DNA of 17,028 bases from an uncultured Lachnospiraceae bacterium (GCA_910585855.1 CAJUGZ010000058.1:1-17028), one strand, 5' to 3'. Counted from the first letter of the stretch, positions 1-6,772 are shown. The notes: a model not told the origin generated them from the sequence alone. Numbers and translations are program-made.

Positions 1-163
1 TAGATTTTCGAGCAGAAGTCCAAGAACTTCTAACTTTTTTCCAAAGTCACTGCAGGCTGCCCATTGTTTTCGAATCTGGCTGTTTCTTGACTTCGGAACA
101 AAAAAATCATATCTAAATTTTGTTGAAGACTTATTCTGTTTTTTACTGCTATTCAGCCAATAG
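1..163 (-). repeat. Dispersed repeat module W, copy 1
   Basis: By eye this stretch aligns to the reverse complement of about 2682-2820 at high identity over more than 100 nt. Shared blocks include TTCGAGCAGAAGTC, AGAACTTCTAACTTTT, CCAAAGTCACTGCAGG, TTCGAATCTGGCTGTTTCTTGA and CGGAACAAAAAAA. A shorter third copy, in the same orientation as this one, is at about 3000-3080. With copy 2, this places inverted repeats on both sides of rho. It contains no transposase, and no target-site duplication is evident. Confidence 0.75.
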
Positions 164-408
164 CAAACCGCCTCTGGTGTCCGGTGAAAGCCAACCGTTT
201 CCAACAGCATCCTGTATCCAAAAGCCTTAATTAAAGGAATAGAAAAAAGTGCTTTCTATTTTTATAAATTTGGTGTATAATAATTTTTATTAGCAGAGCC
301 AAATATTGACAATGATGATTCTAAATATATCTATCAATATAAATTATGAAGTCAAAACAATCCCGTTGTACAATTTTATAATAATACATGGCATAGAAAG
401 GTGAGATT
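1..408. other. Non-coding region upstream of rho, with dispersed repeat
   Basis: No convincing gene is seen. Positions 1 to about 163 are an inverted copy of 2682-2820, and about 168-190 match the inverse of 2352-2368 (the CCGGACGCCAGAGGCGG module). From about 240 onward the sequence is AT-rich and probably holds the rho promoter. TATAAT boxes occur at 276-281 and 377-382, and a perfect TTGACA lies at 306-311, but no pair has both good boxes at 16-18 nt spacing, so I do not place a promoter. The last bases (AAAGGTGAG, 397-405) are the rho ribosome binding site. Confidence 0.6.
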
Positions 409-2313
409 ATGAATTACGAAGAAATGTCTTTAGTTGAATTGAAAGCAGCAGCCAAAGAAATGGGGCTGAAAAAGACGGCTGCGATGAGAAAGTCTGATCT
501 GCTTACGTTATTGATTCTGGAAGAGGAAAAAAAACAAAAGCGGAAAGAGAAATTTGTGCCAGAGGAAAAAGCTGTATCAAAACCTGATATTATATTAGAG
601 CAAAAAGCGGCAGGACAGACTGGTGTTTCTGTTCAGGAGAAGAAAATAGCCGGGATATCGGATCAGGAGCAAAAATTGGGACAGGAATTATCGGATCAAA
701 AAAAGGTAAGCGGAAATGGGCAGACTGCAGTAGAATCGAAAGCAGAACCAGTATCGGCTTCTATATCAGAGCAAAAAGGATTATCTGAAAAAGTTGTAGT
801 AAGAAGGACGACAGAAGGACGGACTTATTATAATAATAAAGAGAATAATTTTAGAACGAATACAAATAGGGAAAATAATAGTAATTATAATAATGGCGGA
901 AGAGAAAATAGTAACAGTTATAATAAGGATGGTGGGAGGGAGAACAATAACGGTTATAATGCCAGAGAAAATAGTAATGGTTATAATAATCGGGAAAATG
1001 GTGGAAATCGGGAGGGTGGAGATAGACAGCCTAGGCAGTTTCAAAATGGGAACACACAGCGGCGTATGCAGGATACCGGGAAGAAACCAGCTTTTTCTGT
1101 AGAAAATCGGGAAGGGTTAGTAAATGCTGGCAGAATGGAGGATGGAACGTTAATTCAGGTAAAATCGCAGGAAGAATTGGCTCAGCTTGACAGCGGGATT
1201 GTAGCAAGCGGCGTATTGGAAGTGATGACGGATGGATTTGGGTTTATTCGAAGTAATAATTATATGCCGGGAGATAATGATGTGTATGTATCTCCGGCGC
1301 AGATTCGTAAATTAAATTTAAAGACGGGAGATATTGTAGTAGGAAATCTGCGTGTCAGAAATCAAAACGAAAAGTTTGCGGCATTGCTCTATGTAAAAAG
1401 TATTAATGGGATGAATCCAGAAGACGCTACCAGACGACCGAATTTTGAAGAATTGACGCCGATTTTTCCAAATGAAAGACTGCATATGGCAACAGATACA
1501 AAAAATGTGTCAATGCGTATTGTGGATATGATGTCCCCGGTTGGAAAGGGACAGCGTGGAATGATTGTTGCTCCTCCAAAAGCAGGAAAAACGACTTTAT
1601 TAAAAGAGATTGCAAAATCAATTACAAAAAATCATCGGGATGTTTATTTGATTATTCTTTTGATTGATGAGCGACCGGAGGAAGTGACGGATATTAAGGA
1701 GTCGATTGAAGGTCCAAATGTGGAGGTAGTATATTCAACATTTGATGAGTTGCCGGAACATCATAAACGGGTTTCGGAGATGGTTTTAGAACGAGCAAAG
1801 CGTTTGGTGGAATATAAACAGGATGTAGTAATTTTGCTTGACAGTATTACTCGTTTGGCAAGAGCTTATAATTTGGTTGTTCCGCCAAGCGGACGAACAC
1901 TTTCCGGCGGTTTAGATCCGGCAGCACTTCATATGCCGAAGAGATTTTTTGGTGCAGCACGAAATATGCGGGAGGGCGGCAGTCTTACTGTGCTGGCAAC
2001 AGCTTTGATTGAAACGGGAAGTAAGATGGATGATGTCATCTATGAGGAATTTAAAGGGACTGGAAATATGGAATTGACACTGAATCGAAAGCTGCAGGAA
2101 AAGAGAATCTTTCCGGCTATTGATATTTTGAAGTCCAGTACCAGAAGGGATGATTTGCTTTTGACGGCACAAGAGCAGGAGGCAATGGAAGTGATTCGCA
2201 AGGCAACCAGTGGGATGCGTGCGGAGGAAGCCGTAGAACAGATTATTGATATGTTTGCCAGAACCAGAGATAATATTGAATTTGTGCAGCAGGTAAAACG
2301 GATGCGTTTGTAG
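409..2313 (+). CDS. rho: Transcription termination factor Rho with Asn-rich insertion
   Basis: Rho is a hexameric RNA-dependent ATPase/translocase that terminates transcription in the cytoplasm. Visible parts in order: an N-terminal Rho_N helical domain (about 1-37); a charged, Gln/Glu/Lys-rich linker (about 38-130); an Asn/Gly-rich low-complexity region (about 141-203, 24 Asn in residues 141-200) with repeated REN-type units; a cold-shock-like RNA-binding domain (about 264-330) with the RNP motif GFGFIR (276-281); and the ATPase core. The core has Walker A APPKAGKT (388-395), the LIDERPEE segment (418-425), Walker B VVILLDS (473-479), the secondary-site loop SGGLDPAALHMPKR (499-512) and the R-loop region around EEFKGTGNMELTL (546-558). 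At 634 residues it is about 200 longer than E. coli Rho (419), all of it N-terminal insertion. The ATG start has an AAAGGTGAG ribosome binding site. Identification is secure; the role of the insertion is unknown. Confidence 0.97.
   Translation: MNYEEMSLVELKAAAKEMGLKKTAAMRKSDLLTLLILEEEKKQKRKEKFVPEEKAVSKPDIILEQKAAGQTGVSVQEKKIAGISDQEQKLGQELSDQKKVSGNGQTAVESKAEPVSASISEQKGLSEKVVVRRTTEGRTYYNNKENNFRTNTNRENNSNYNNGGRENSNSYNKDGGRENNNGYNARENSNGYNNRENGGNREGGDRQPRQFQNGNTQRRMQDTGKKPAFSVENREGLVNAGRMEDGTLIQVKSQEELAQLDSGIVASGVLEVMTDGFGFIRSNNYMPGDNDVYVSPAQIRKLNLKTGDIVVGNLRVRNQNEKFAALLYVKSINGMNPEDATRRPNFEELTPIFPNERLHMATDTKNVSMRIVDMMSPVGKGQRGMIVAPPKAGKTTLLKEIAKSITKNHRDVYLIILLIDERPEEVTDIKESIEGPNVEVVYSTFDELPEHHKRVSEMVLERAKRLVEYKQDVVILLDSITRLARAYNLVVPPSGRTLSGGLDPAALHMPKRFFGAARNMREGGSLTVLATALIETGSKMDDVIYEEFKGTGNMELTLNRKLQEKRIFPAIDILKSSTRRDDLLLTAQEQEAMEVIRKATSGMRAEEAVEQIIDMFARTRDNIEFVQQVKRMRL
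829..1020 (+). repeat. Asn-codon-rich imperfect tandem repeat inside rho
   Basis: This segment encodes Rho residues about 141-204. The unit is approximately R-E-N-(N/S)-N-x-Y-N, with extra Gly or Lys-Asp-Gly-Gly spacers. Arginines beginning each unit are at residues 154, 165, 177, 186 and 195, giving spacings of 11, 12, 9 and 9. Composition (Asn, Gly, Arg, Tyr, Ser; few hydrophobics) predicts an intrinsically disordered, prion-like segment. Confidence 0.8.
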
Positions 2314-2362
2314 GAGGGTGTAAGAAAACGAACTTTAGATTCTTTTCTTTTACCGGACGCCA

Positions 2363-2429
2363 GAGGCGGGTTGCTCCTTTCCTTTGTTCGCTCCGCTCTC
2401 CGAATGGTAAGAAAGTCTATGGCTTCTGT
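2363..2429 (+). repeat. Repeat module X, copy 1
   Basis: The block GAGGCGGGTTGCTCCTTTCC and the following bases to TTCTGT recur in reverse complement at 2617-2681. Only scattered substitutions and small indels separate the two copies. A fragment of its left edge (CCGGACGCCAG, 2353-2363) also occurs at 16774-16784 and, inverted, near 168-190. Confidence 0.75.
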
Positions 2430-2436
2430 ATCCAGA

Positions 2437-2486
2437 CATATCCAACCGGACGAACCGGGGCGCAATTCGCCCTCATCACAGCCGAA
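2437..2486 (+). repeat. Repeat module Y, copy 1
   Basis: ATATCCAACCGGAC, then CGCAATTCGCC and ACAGCC, are found in reverse complement at 2946-2995. The TCCGGTTGGA core of the reverse strand appears again near 16941-16950, just before the structured repeat at the window end. Confidence 0.7.
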
Positions 2487-2544
2487 ATACAACGAGTGTA
2501 AGGAAAGATTTTATCAGCTATAAAACATCCTCTTCTCTGTCATT

Positions 2545-2610
2545 CGGGCTAAACACGCCCCTTTTTTTGCATACCCTGCATGGAAGCAGGATATGCAAAA
2601 AATTCTAGGT
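2545..2610 (+). repeat. Repeat module Z with palindromic hairpin, copy 1
   Basis: Contains GGCTAAACACGC followed by a long hairpin at 2562-2602. The arms are a T run plus GCATACCCTGC and GCAGGATATGC plus an A run, around a 6-nt loop. Because the T run is 5' of the stem and the A run 3' on both strands, this is not a canonical intrinsic terminator. An inverted copy is at 2818-2878. Confidence 0.75.
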
Positions 2611-2616
2611 GTTTCC

Positions 2617-2681
2617 ACAGAAGCCAGACTTTCTAACCATTCTCCGAAGTCGCAGACAAAGGAAAGGAGCAACCCGCCTCT
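2617..2681 (-). repeat. Repeat module X, copy 2 (inverted)
   Basis: Reverse complement of 2363-2429. Shared blocks are ACAGAAGCC, GACTTTCT, ACCATTC and CAAAGGAAAGGAGCAACCCG. With copy 1 it forms inverted arms separated by about 190 nt. Confidence 0.75.
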
Positions 2682-2820
2682 CGCTGTTGGCTGAATCACG
2701 GCAGAAAAGATGAAATTCTTTTTTTGTTCCGGGGTCAAGAAACAGCCAGATTCGAAAATGGGGGGATACCTGCAGTGACTTTGGAGAAAAGTTAGAAGTT
2801 CTGACTTCTGCTCGAAAACC
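2682..2820 (+). repeat. Dispersed repeat module W, copy 2 (inverted relative to copy 1)
   Basis: Reverse complement of the first about 160 nt of the window. It sits between module X copy 2 and module Z copy 2. It also shares CCATTTTCGAATCTGGC (as reverse complement) with the partial copy at 3000-3080. Confidence 0.75.
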
Positions 2821-2878
2821 TAAGATTTTTTTCACATACTGCTTCCATGCAGGGTGTGAAAAAAAAGGAGCGTGTTTA
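2818..2878 (-). repeat. Repeat module Z with palindromic hairpin, copy 2 (inverted)
   Basis: Inverted relative to 2545-2610. The hairpin spans about 2826-2866 with the same 6-nt loop (reverse complement). Two stem pairs differ from copy 1 but remain Watson-Crick: T2832-A2859 corresponds to G2569-C2596, and C2835-G2856 corresponds to T2572-A2593. Confidence 0.75.
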
Positions 2879-2945
2879 GCCTGCACTTGTATCGGAACGT
2901 GATTGTTTTGTGGTAGGTAGAATCGTTTGGGATGTCCGTTTTGTT

Positions 2946-2995
2946 TTGGCTGTTATGCAGGCGAATTGCGCTCCGGTCTGTCCGGTTGGATATAT
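2946..2995 (-). repeat. Repeat module Y, copy 2 (inverted)
   Basis: Reverse complement of 2437-2486, with shared GGCTGTTATG/GGCGAATTGCG and GTCCGGTTGGATAT blocks. It lies immediately upstream of the partial module W copy at 3000. Confidence 0.7.
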
Positions 2996-2999
2996 GAAA

Positions 3000-3080
3000 C
3001 TGCAGAAGTCTTAGAACTTCTTACTTTTTGGAAACGTGGAACAGCAGGTGTCCCCCCATTTTCGAATCTGGCGTCCCCTC
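3000..3080 (-). repeat. Dispersed repeat module W, partial copy 3
   Basis: Shares CTGCAGAAGTC, AGAACTTCTTACTTTTTGGAAA and CCCCATTTTCGAATCTGGC with copy 1, in the same orientation as copy 1. It ends in GCGTCCCCTCT just upstream of the rpmE promoter. A similar GCGTCCCCCT string follows the structured repeat at 10141-10151. Confidence 0.65.
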
Positions 3081-3113
3081 TCCAAAAGACTTATTAGAAA
3101 ACGAAATTCCTAC

Positions 3114-3142
3114 TTGCATTTTGGATGTATTTATGGTATAGT
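3114..3142 (+). promoter_or_regulatory. rpmE promoter, extended -10 type
   Basis: TTGCAT (3114-3119) and TATAGT (3137-3142) are separated by exactly 17 nt, with TGG immediately before the -10 box (extended -10). Transcription would start near 3149, leaving a leader of about 80 nt before rpmE. So L31 is probably transcribed independently of rho. Confidence 0.75.
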
Positions 3143-3159
3143 AAAAAAGCTGTTTATGA

Positions 3160-3205
3160 AAAAATAATTGGGAGACCAATTTAAGATGCAGGCTAAAACT
3201 GCAAA
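3160..3205 (+). promoter_or_regulatory. Structured leader of rpmE (candidate L31 autoregulatory element)
   Basis: Two hairpins lie in the short leader. AATTGG-GAGA-CCAATT (3166-3181) has a perfect 6-bp stem closed by a GNRA-type tetraloop. GCAG-GCTAAAA-CTGC (3188-3202) follows. L31 autoregulatory leaders are an established class of ribosomal-protein leader in Firmicutes; whether this one matches that consensus cannot be decided without a covariance search. Confidence 0.4.
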
Positions 3206-3228
3206 ATATTTTTGTGAGGTGAAGAAAC

Positions 3229-3438
3229 ATGAGAGAAGGAATCCATCCAGCATATTATCAGGCAAAAGTTGTTTGCAACTGTGGTAATGAATTTGTAACA
3301 GGTTCTACAAAAAAGGATATTCACGTAGAAATCTGCTCAAAGTGTCATTCTTTCTATACAGGTCAGCAAAAAGCAAGTGTTGCTCGTGGACGTGTGGATA
3401 AGTTCAACAGAAAGTATGGCTTTTCAAGCAATAACTAA
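3229..3438 (+). CDS. rpmE: 50S ribosomal protein L31 (zinc-binding C+ type)
   Basis: L31 is a small protein of the large ribosomal subunit that contributes to the intersubunit bridge with the 30S head. The 69-residue product starts MREGIHPAYY and has the four zinc-ligand cysteines C16, C18, C36 and C39, so this is the Zn-containing C+ paralogue rather than the zinc-independent type. It ends in the usual RVDKFNRKYGF region. The ribosome binding site GAGGTG (3215-3220) lies 8 nt before the ATG. The gene has its own promoter upstream and an intrinsic terminator directly downstream, so it appears monocistronic. Confidence 0.97.
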   Translation: MREGIHPAYYQAKVVCNCGNEFVTGSTKKDIHVEICSKCHSFYTGQQKASVARGRVDKFNRKYGFSSNN

Positions 3439-3454
3439 GAAGGAATGGGGACAT

Positions 3455-3488
3455 GGGTTGAGGTTTTCGAATCTCAACCTAATTTTTT
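3455..3488 (+). terminator. Intrinsic terminator after rpmE
   Basis: GGGTTGAG (3455-3462) and CTCAACCT (3473-3480) form a stem of 7-8 bp with a 10-nt loop. A T run follows at 3483-3488. It starts 16 nt after the rpmE stop codon. Confidence 0.88.
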
Positions 3489-3530
3489 ATGCACACGTTG
3501 ATGCAAAGGAAATATGCTATCAGAGTGGCG
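3489..3530 (+). repeat. Terminator-adjacent two-hairpin repeat, copy 1
   Basis: This 42-nt stretch aligns without gaps to 9908-9949 with 9 differences, nearly all transitions. The two hairpins are TGCA...TGCA and GCTAT-CAGA-GTGGC, the latter held by G.T wobbles where copy 2 has Watson-Crick pairs. It begins at the T run of the rpmE terminator. The rest of the gap to the next gene (3531-3662) holds no clear promoter; it contains GGAAGATTTTATGAA, loosely like 9999-10016. Confidence 0.6.
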
Positions 3531-3662
3531 ATGCGATGAGTAGGGAAAGTAATCTTTATTTGATTGCATACAGGCACTTATAGGAAGATTTTATGAATTT
3601 TATTAGATGGCGGGGATAGAGGATTTTTGAATTTATGGAGATTAGAGAAAGGAAAGAGTGGG

Positions 3663-4706
3663 ATGAAGTCATCAGGAATTGGCGGTCAGGCTGTGATGGA
3701 AGGGATTATGATGAAGAATAAAGATCATTATGCTGTAGCAGTTCGCAAGCCGGATCAGGAAATTGTTGTAGAGGTACAGGAGTATCAGGGATTGATAAAG
3801 AATAAAACAGTGAAAAGCTTTCCTATTGTAAGAGGGGTATTGAGTTTTATTGATTCTTTGGTGTTGGGGATGAAGACGTTGACGTTTTCTGCTTCTTTTT
3901 ATGAGGAAGACGAAAATAGCAAACCTTCTAAAGCAGATAAGGCTTTGGATCGGCTGTTTCGGGATAAAGCTGAAGATGTGGTGATGGGAGCAACGATTTG
4001 CTTTTCTGTAGTGGCAGCAGTAGTGTTGTTTATGATATTGCCTTATATAATTTCGGATTGGCTGACCCCTTATGTGATTTCTACAAAATTAATGGCTGTT
4101 ATAGAAGGTATGATTCGAATTGGAATATTTATTGGATATATTTTGCTGATTTCTTGTATGAAAGATATTCGAAGAACTTTTATGTATCATGGTGCGGAGC
4201 ATAAATGTATTAATTGTATTGAATCGGGGCTTTCCCTTACTGTGGAGAATGTTCGGATTAGTTCTAAGCAGCATAAACGGTGCGGAACTAGTTTTTTGCT
4301 GATTGTTATGGTAATTAGTATGGTGTTTTTTTTCTTTATTCATACCAGTAATCCAGTGATGCGTGTGGTGGTTCGTCTGCTTTTGATACCTGTAATTGCT
4401 GGAGTGTCTTATGAGTTTATTCGATTGGCAGGAAACAGTGAATCTCCTTTGATAGAGTGGTTAAGTAAGCCGGGGCTTTGGATGCAGAAGCTGACAACAA
4501 AAGAACCAGATGATTCGATGATTGAAGTAGCAATTCAAGCGGTAGAAGCAGTATTTGACTGGAAAACTTGGCAGGTGGAGCAGGGGTATCTTTCAAAGGA
4601 AGAAGCGGAACAGATGCGTGCAGAGGAAGGGTTTGAGTTTTATGAAGATGACAATCAGTCATTTGTTGCAGCAGGGGAAAGAAAGGCTGGCTGCAGCAGG
4701 AATTGA
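3663..4706 (+). CDS. DUF1385 family membrane protein (YqhQ-like)
   Basis: Uncharacterised integral membrane protein family typified by B. subtilis YqhQ. The product is 347 residues from the ATG at 3663. That start is chosen because the family N-terminus, GGQAVMEGIMM (residues 7-17), follows directly and AAAGGAAAG lies 10 nt upstream; an in-frame TTG at 3627 would add 12 unlikely residues. Predicted membrane segments are at about 106-128, 145-166, 207-227 and 233-253. The conserved signature YHGAEHKCINCIE is at 175-187, and an acidic C-terminal tail at 288-335. The end of the gene overlaps prmC by 65 nt. The family commonly sits beside rpmE, prmC and prfA in Firmicutes, but its function is not established. 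Confidence 0.88.
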   Translation: MKSSGIGGQAVMEGIMMKNKDHYAVAVRKPDQEIVVEVQEYQGLIKNKTVKSFPIVRGVLSFIDSLVLGMKTLTFSASFYEEDENSKPSKADKALDRLFRDKAEDVVMGATICFSVVAAVVLFMILPYIISDWLTPYVISTKLMAVIEGMIRIGIFIGYILLISCMKDIRRTFMYHGAEHKCINCIESGLSLTVENVRISSKQHKRCGTSFLLIVMVISMVFFFFIHTSNPVMRVVVRLLLIPVIAGVSYEFIRLAGNSESPLIEWLSKPGLWMQKLTTKEPDDSMIEVAIQAVEAVFDWKTWQVEQGYLSKEEAEQMRAEEGFEFYEDDNQSFVAAGERKAGCSRN

Positions 4707-5505
4707 AAATGCAGACGGAGATGCATGGTGTTTGCTTGAATTTGTAACCGGGATCAGTAAGACATGGTATTTGTGCAATAGGGAACAAATTTGCAGTGAA
4801 GAGCAAAAAAAGCAGTATAAAGAGTTGATTGAAAAGAGAGCGTCTTGTATTCCGCTGCAGTATTTGACCGGAGAACAGGTTTTTATGGGGCTTTCTTTTA
4901 TGGTTAATTCAGATGTGCTGATTCCTAGACAGGATACCGAGGTTTTGGTAGAGGAAGTGTTGAAAAAAGCAGAAGATGGCTGGAAAGTATTGGATATGTG
5001 TACTGGTTCTGGATGTATTCTTCTTAGTTTGGCACATTTTTGCCGGTTGAAAAGGGCAGTGGGGGCTGATTTGCAGAAAGAAGCGTTAGAAGTGGCAAAA
5101 CAGAATGAAAAAAGGCTGAAGGATAAGCTGCGTTTGGAAGAATATTCAGCAGAATGGATCTGCAGCGATTTGTTTGCACAGATAAAAGGAAAGTTTGACT
5201 GTATTGTGTCGAATCCTCCTTATATTCCAACTGCAGTAATTGCAGAATTGGCAGAGGAAGTGAAGGGGCATGAACCCTATTTGGCATTGGATGGAGGAGA
5301 GGATGGACTTTCTTTTTATCGGAGGTTAATAAAAGAAGCAGGGAATTATTTTTATCCGGGCGGTTTCTTATGTTTGGAGATTGGATTCGATCAGGGAGAG
5401 ATGGTAGAAGTGCTTTTAAGAGAAAATGGATTTTCTGAAATAGAGAGAAAGAAGGATTTAGCGGGCTTGGATCGGGTTTGTATGGGGCGATGGAATCCTA
5501 TTTAA
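4642..5505 (+). CDS. prmC: Release-factor glutamine N5-methyltransferase PrmC (HemK)
   Basis: Cytoplasmic SAM-dependent enzyme that N5-methylates the glutamine of the GGQ motif in class I release factors. From ATG 4642 the product is 287 residues, close to the usual 270-290. It has an N-terminal helical domain (1-75), the LIPRQDTE segment (93-100), SAM motif I VLDMCTGSGC (116-125) and the catalytic NPPY (191-194). The start is chosen because MKMTISHLLQQG matches the family N-terminus and AGGAAGG (4624-4630) lies 11 nt upstream. A longer in-frame reading from a TTG at 4555 would only translate yqhQ-like sequence in another frame. It overlaps the preceding gene by 65 nt, implying translational coupling, and its substrate RF1 is encoded next. 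Confidence 0.95.
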   Translation: MKMTISHLLQQGKERLAAAGIENADGDAWCLLEFVTGISKTWYLCNREQICSEEQKKQYKELIEKRASCIPLQYLTGEQVFMGLSFMVNSDVLIPRQDTEVLVEEVLKKAEDGWKVLDMCTGSGCILLSLAHFCRLKRAVGADLQKEALEVAKQNEKRLKDKLRLEEYSAEWICSDLFAQIKGKFDCIVSNPPYIPTAVIAELAEEVKGHEPYLALDGGEDGLSFYRRLIKEAGNYFYPGGFLCLEIGFDQGEMVEVLLRENGFSEIERKKDLAGLDRVCMGRWNPI

Positions 5506-5564
5506 AATTTATTTAGAAATTTAGAATAGGTTGGAAAGGAATAAAGAAGAAAGGGAGTGTGGGC

Positions 5565-6641
5565 ATGTTTGATAAATTAGAAATGCTGGTTTTACGCTAT
5601 CATGAGATTATGGAGGAGTTGAATTGCCCGGATGTGGCAAATGATCAGAATCGTTTTCGAAAGTTAATGAAAGAACAAAGTGATTTGACTCCGTTGGTGG
5701 AAACTTATACAGAATATAAAAAGGCACAGCAGACAGTGGAAGAGAGTGTGGCAATGTTAGAAGAGGAAAAGGATGAAGAAATGCGTGCATTGCTGAAAGA
5801 CGAATTTTCCGAAGCGAAGGCTGCGATTGAGAAGTTAGAGCAGAAGTTAAAGGTACTTCTGCTTCCAAAAGATCCAAATGATGAGAAAAATGTAGTGGTA
5901 GAAATTCGTGCAGGTGCGGGCGGAGAGGAAGCGGCATTGTTTGCAGCAGAAATTTATCGGATGTATGTGCATTATGCAGAGAGCCACCGCTGGAAAGTGG
6001 AATTGGTTGGAGTGGATGAAACGGGAATCGGCGGTATGAAAGAAGTAAACTTTATGATTAGCGGGCAGGGGGCATATTCAAAGTTGAAGTATGAAAGCGG
6101 TGTTCATCGGGTGCAGCGAGTACCGGAAACGGAGTCTGGGGGACGAATTCATACATCTACTGTTACCGTTGCAGTAATGCCGGAGGTAGAGGATGTGGAT
6201 ATTGTGATTGATGAAAAAGACATTCGAATTGATGTAATGAGAGCTTCTGGAAACGGTGGACAGTGTGTTAATACAACGGATTCCGCTGTGCGTTTAACAC
6301 ATTATCCTACCGGAATTGTCGTATATAGTCAGACTGAGAAATCGCAGCTTCAGAATAAAGCAAAGGCCTTTGCATTGCTGCGGGCAAAGTTGTATGATAT
6401 AGAACAGCAAAAAGCACATGATGCAGAAGCAGAATTGCGCAGAAGCCAGATTGGAACAGGGGATCGTTCGGAAAAGATTCGTACTTATAATTTTCCGCAG
6501 GGACGTGTAACAGATCATCGAATTAATTTAACACTTTATAAGTTAGATAAGATTTTAGACGGGGAAATTCAGGAGATTATAGATGCTTGTATTGCGGCGG
6601 ATCAGGCAATCCGCTTAAGCAAGTTAAATGAAGAGGCTTAA
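5565..6641 (+). CDS. prfA: Peptide chain release factor 1
   Basis: RF1 recognises UAA and UAG stop codons and triggers peptidyl-tRNA hydrolysis on the ribosome. The product is 358 residues, the normal RF1 length. The PxT anticodon-like tripeptide is present as PET (187-189), which marks RF1 rather than RF2. The GGQ motif is at 231-233 within SGNGGQCVNTTDSAVR; its glutamine is the target of the adjacent prmC product. The coiled-coil N-terminal domain spans about 1-100. ATG 5565 is preferred over the in-frame GTG at 5559 because AAGGGAG (5551-5557) is 7 nt from the ATG but abuts the GTG. The gene ends 63 nt before a strong terminator. Confidence 0.97.
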   Translation: MFDKLEMLVLRYHEIMEELNCPDVANDQNRFRKLMKEQSDLTPLVETYTEYKKAQQTVEESVAMLEEEKDEEMRALLKDEFSEAKAAIEKLEQKLKVLLLPKDPNDEKNVVVEIRAGAGGEEAALFAAEIYRMYVHYAESHRWKVELVGVDETGIGGMKEVNFMISGQGAYSKLKYESGVHRVQRVPETESGGRIHTSTVTVAVMPEVEDVDIVIDEKDIRIDVMRASGNGGQCVNTTDSAVRLTHYPTGIVVYSQTEKSQLQNKAKAFALLRAKLYDIEQQKAHDAEAELRRSQIGTGDRSEKIRTYNFPQGRVTDHRINLTLYKLDKILDGEIQEIIDACIAADQAIRLSKLNEEA

Positions 6642-6704
6642 AAGGCGGATTGTTGCTGAATTGTTGCTAGTTTGGCAAAAAGTATTGATGTATAAGTGTA
6701 CAGG

Positions 6705-6748
6705 AAAAACGGCTTATTTTAATCGAAAATAAGTCGTTTTTTGCTTTT
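6705..6748 (+). terminator. Intrinsic terminator after prfA
   Basis: AAAAACGGCTTATTTT (6705-6720) pairs with AAAATAAGTCGTTTTT (6726-6741), with one G.T pair and a 5-nt loop. T runs follow. Because the stem is symmetrical with A and T edges, it may also act on the other strand. Confidence 0.88.
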
Positions 6749-6772
6749 TTGGGGTTTATACTTAGTTTGATC

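Larger units (their letters stand above)
2314..3110. other. Gene-free repeat mosaic between rho and rpmE
   Basis: No supported gene lies in this interval of about 800 nt. It is built from repeat modules that each occur at least twice, mostly in opposite orientation: X (2363-2429 and inverted 2617-2681), Y (2437-2486 and inverted 2946-2995), Z (2545-2610 and inverted 2818-2878) and W (inverted copy 2682-2820, partial copy 3000-3080). No clear intrinsic terminator (GC stem followed by a T run) is visible just after rho. Rho may therefore be terminated within this structured region. Confidence 0.7.

Noticed and set aside
306..334. Perfect TTGACA as rho promoter
   Set aside because: No acceptable -10 box occurs 16-18 nt downstream; the best hexamers there match at only about half of the positions.
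781..1044. Minus-strand open frame rich in Ile within rho
   Set aside because: It is antisense to the Asn codon repeats; the Ile richness simply mirrors AAT codons.
2562..2602. Hairpin as intrinsic terminator of rho
   Set aside because: The T run precedes the stem and an A run follows it on both strands, so the transcript would not end in a U tract after the stem.
2514..2886. Two overlapping minus-strand open frames (2514-2738 and 2605-2886)
   Set aside because: They lie entirely across repeat modules Z, X and W, include the palindromic hairpin, and lack ribosome binding sites or recognisable domains. Such frames are typical of translated intergenic repeats.
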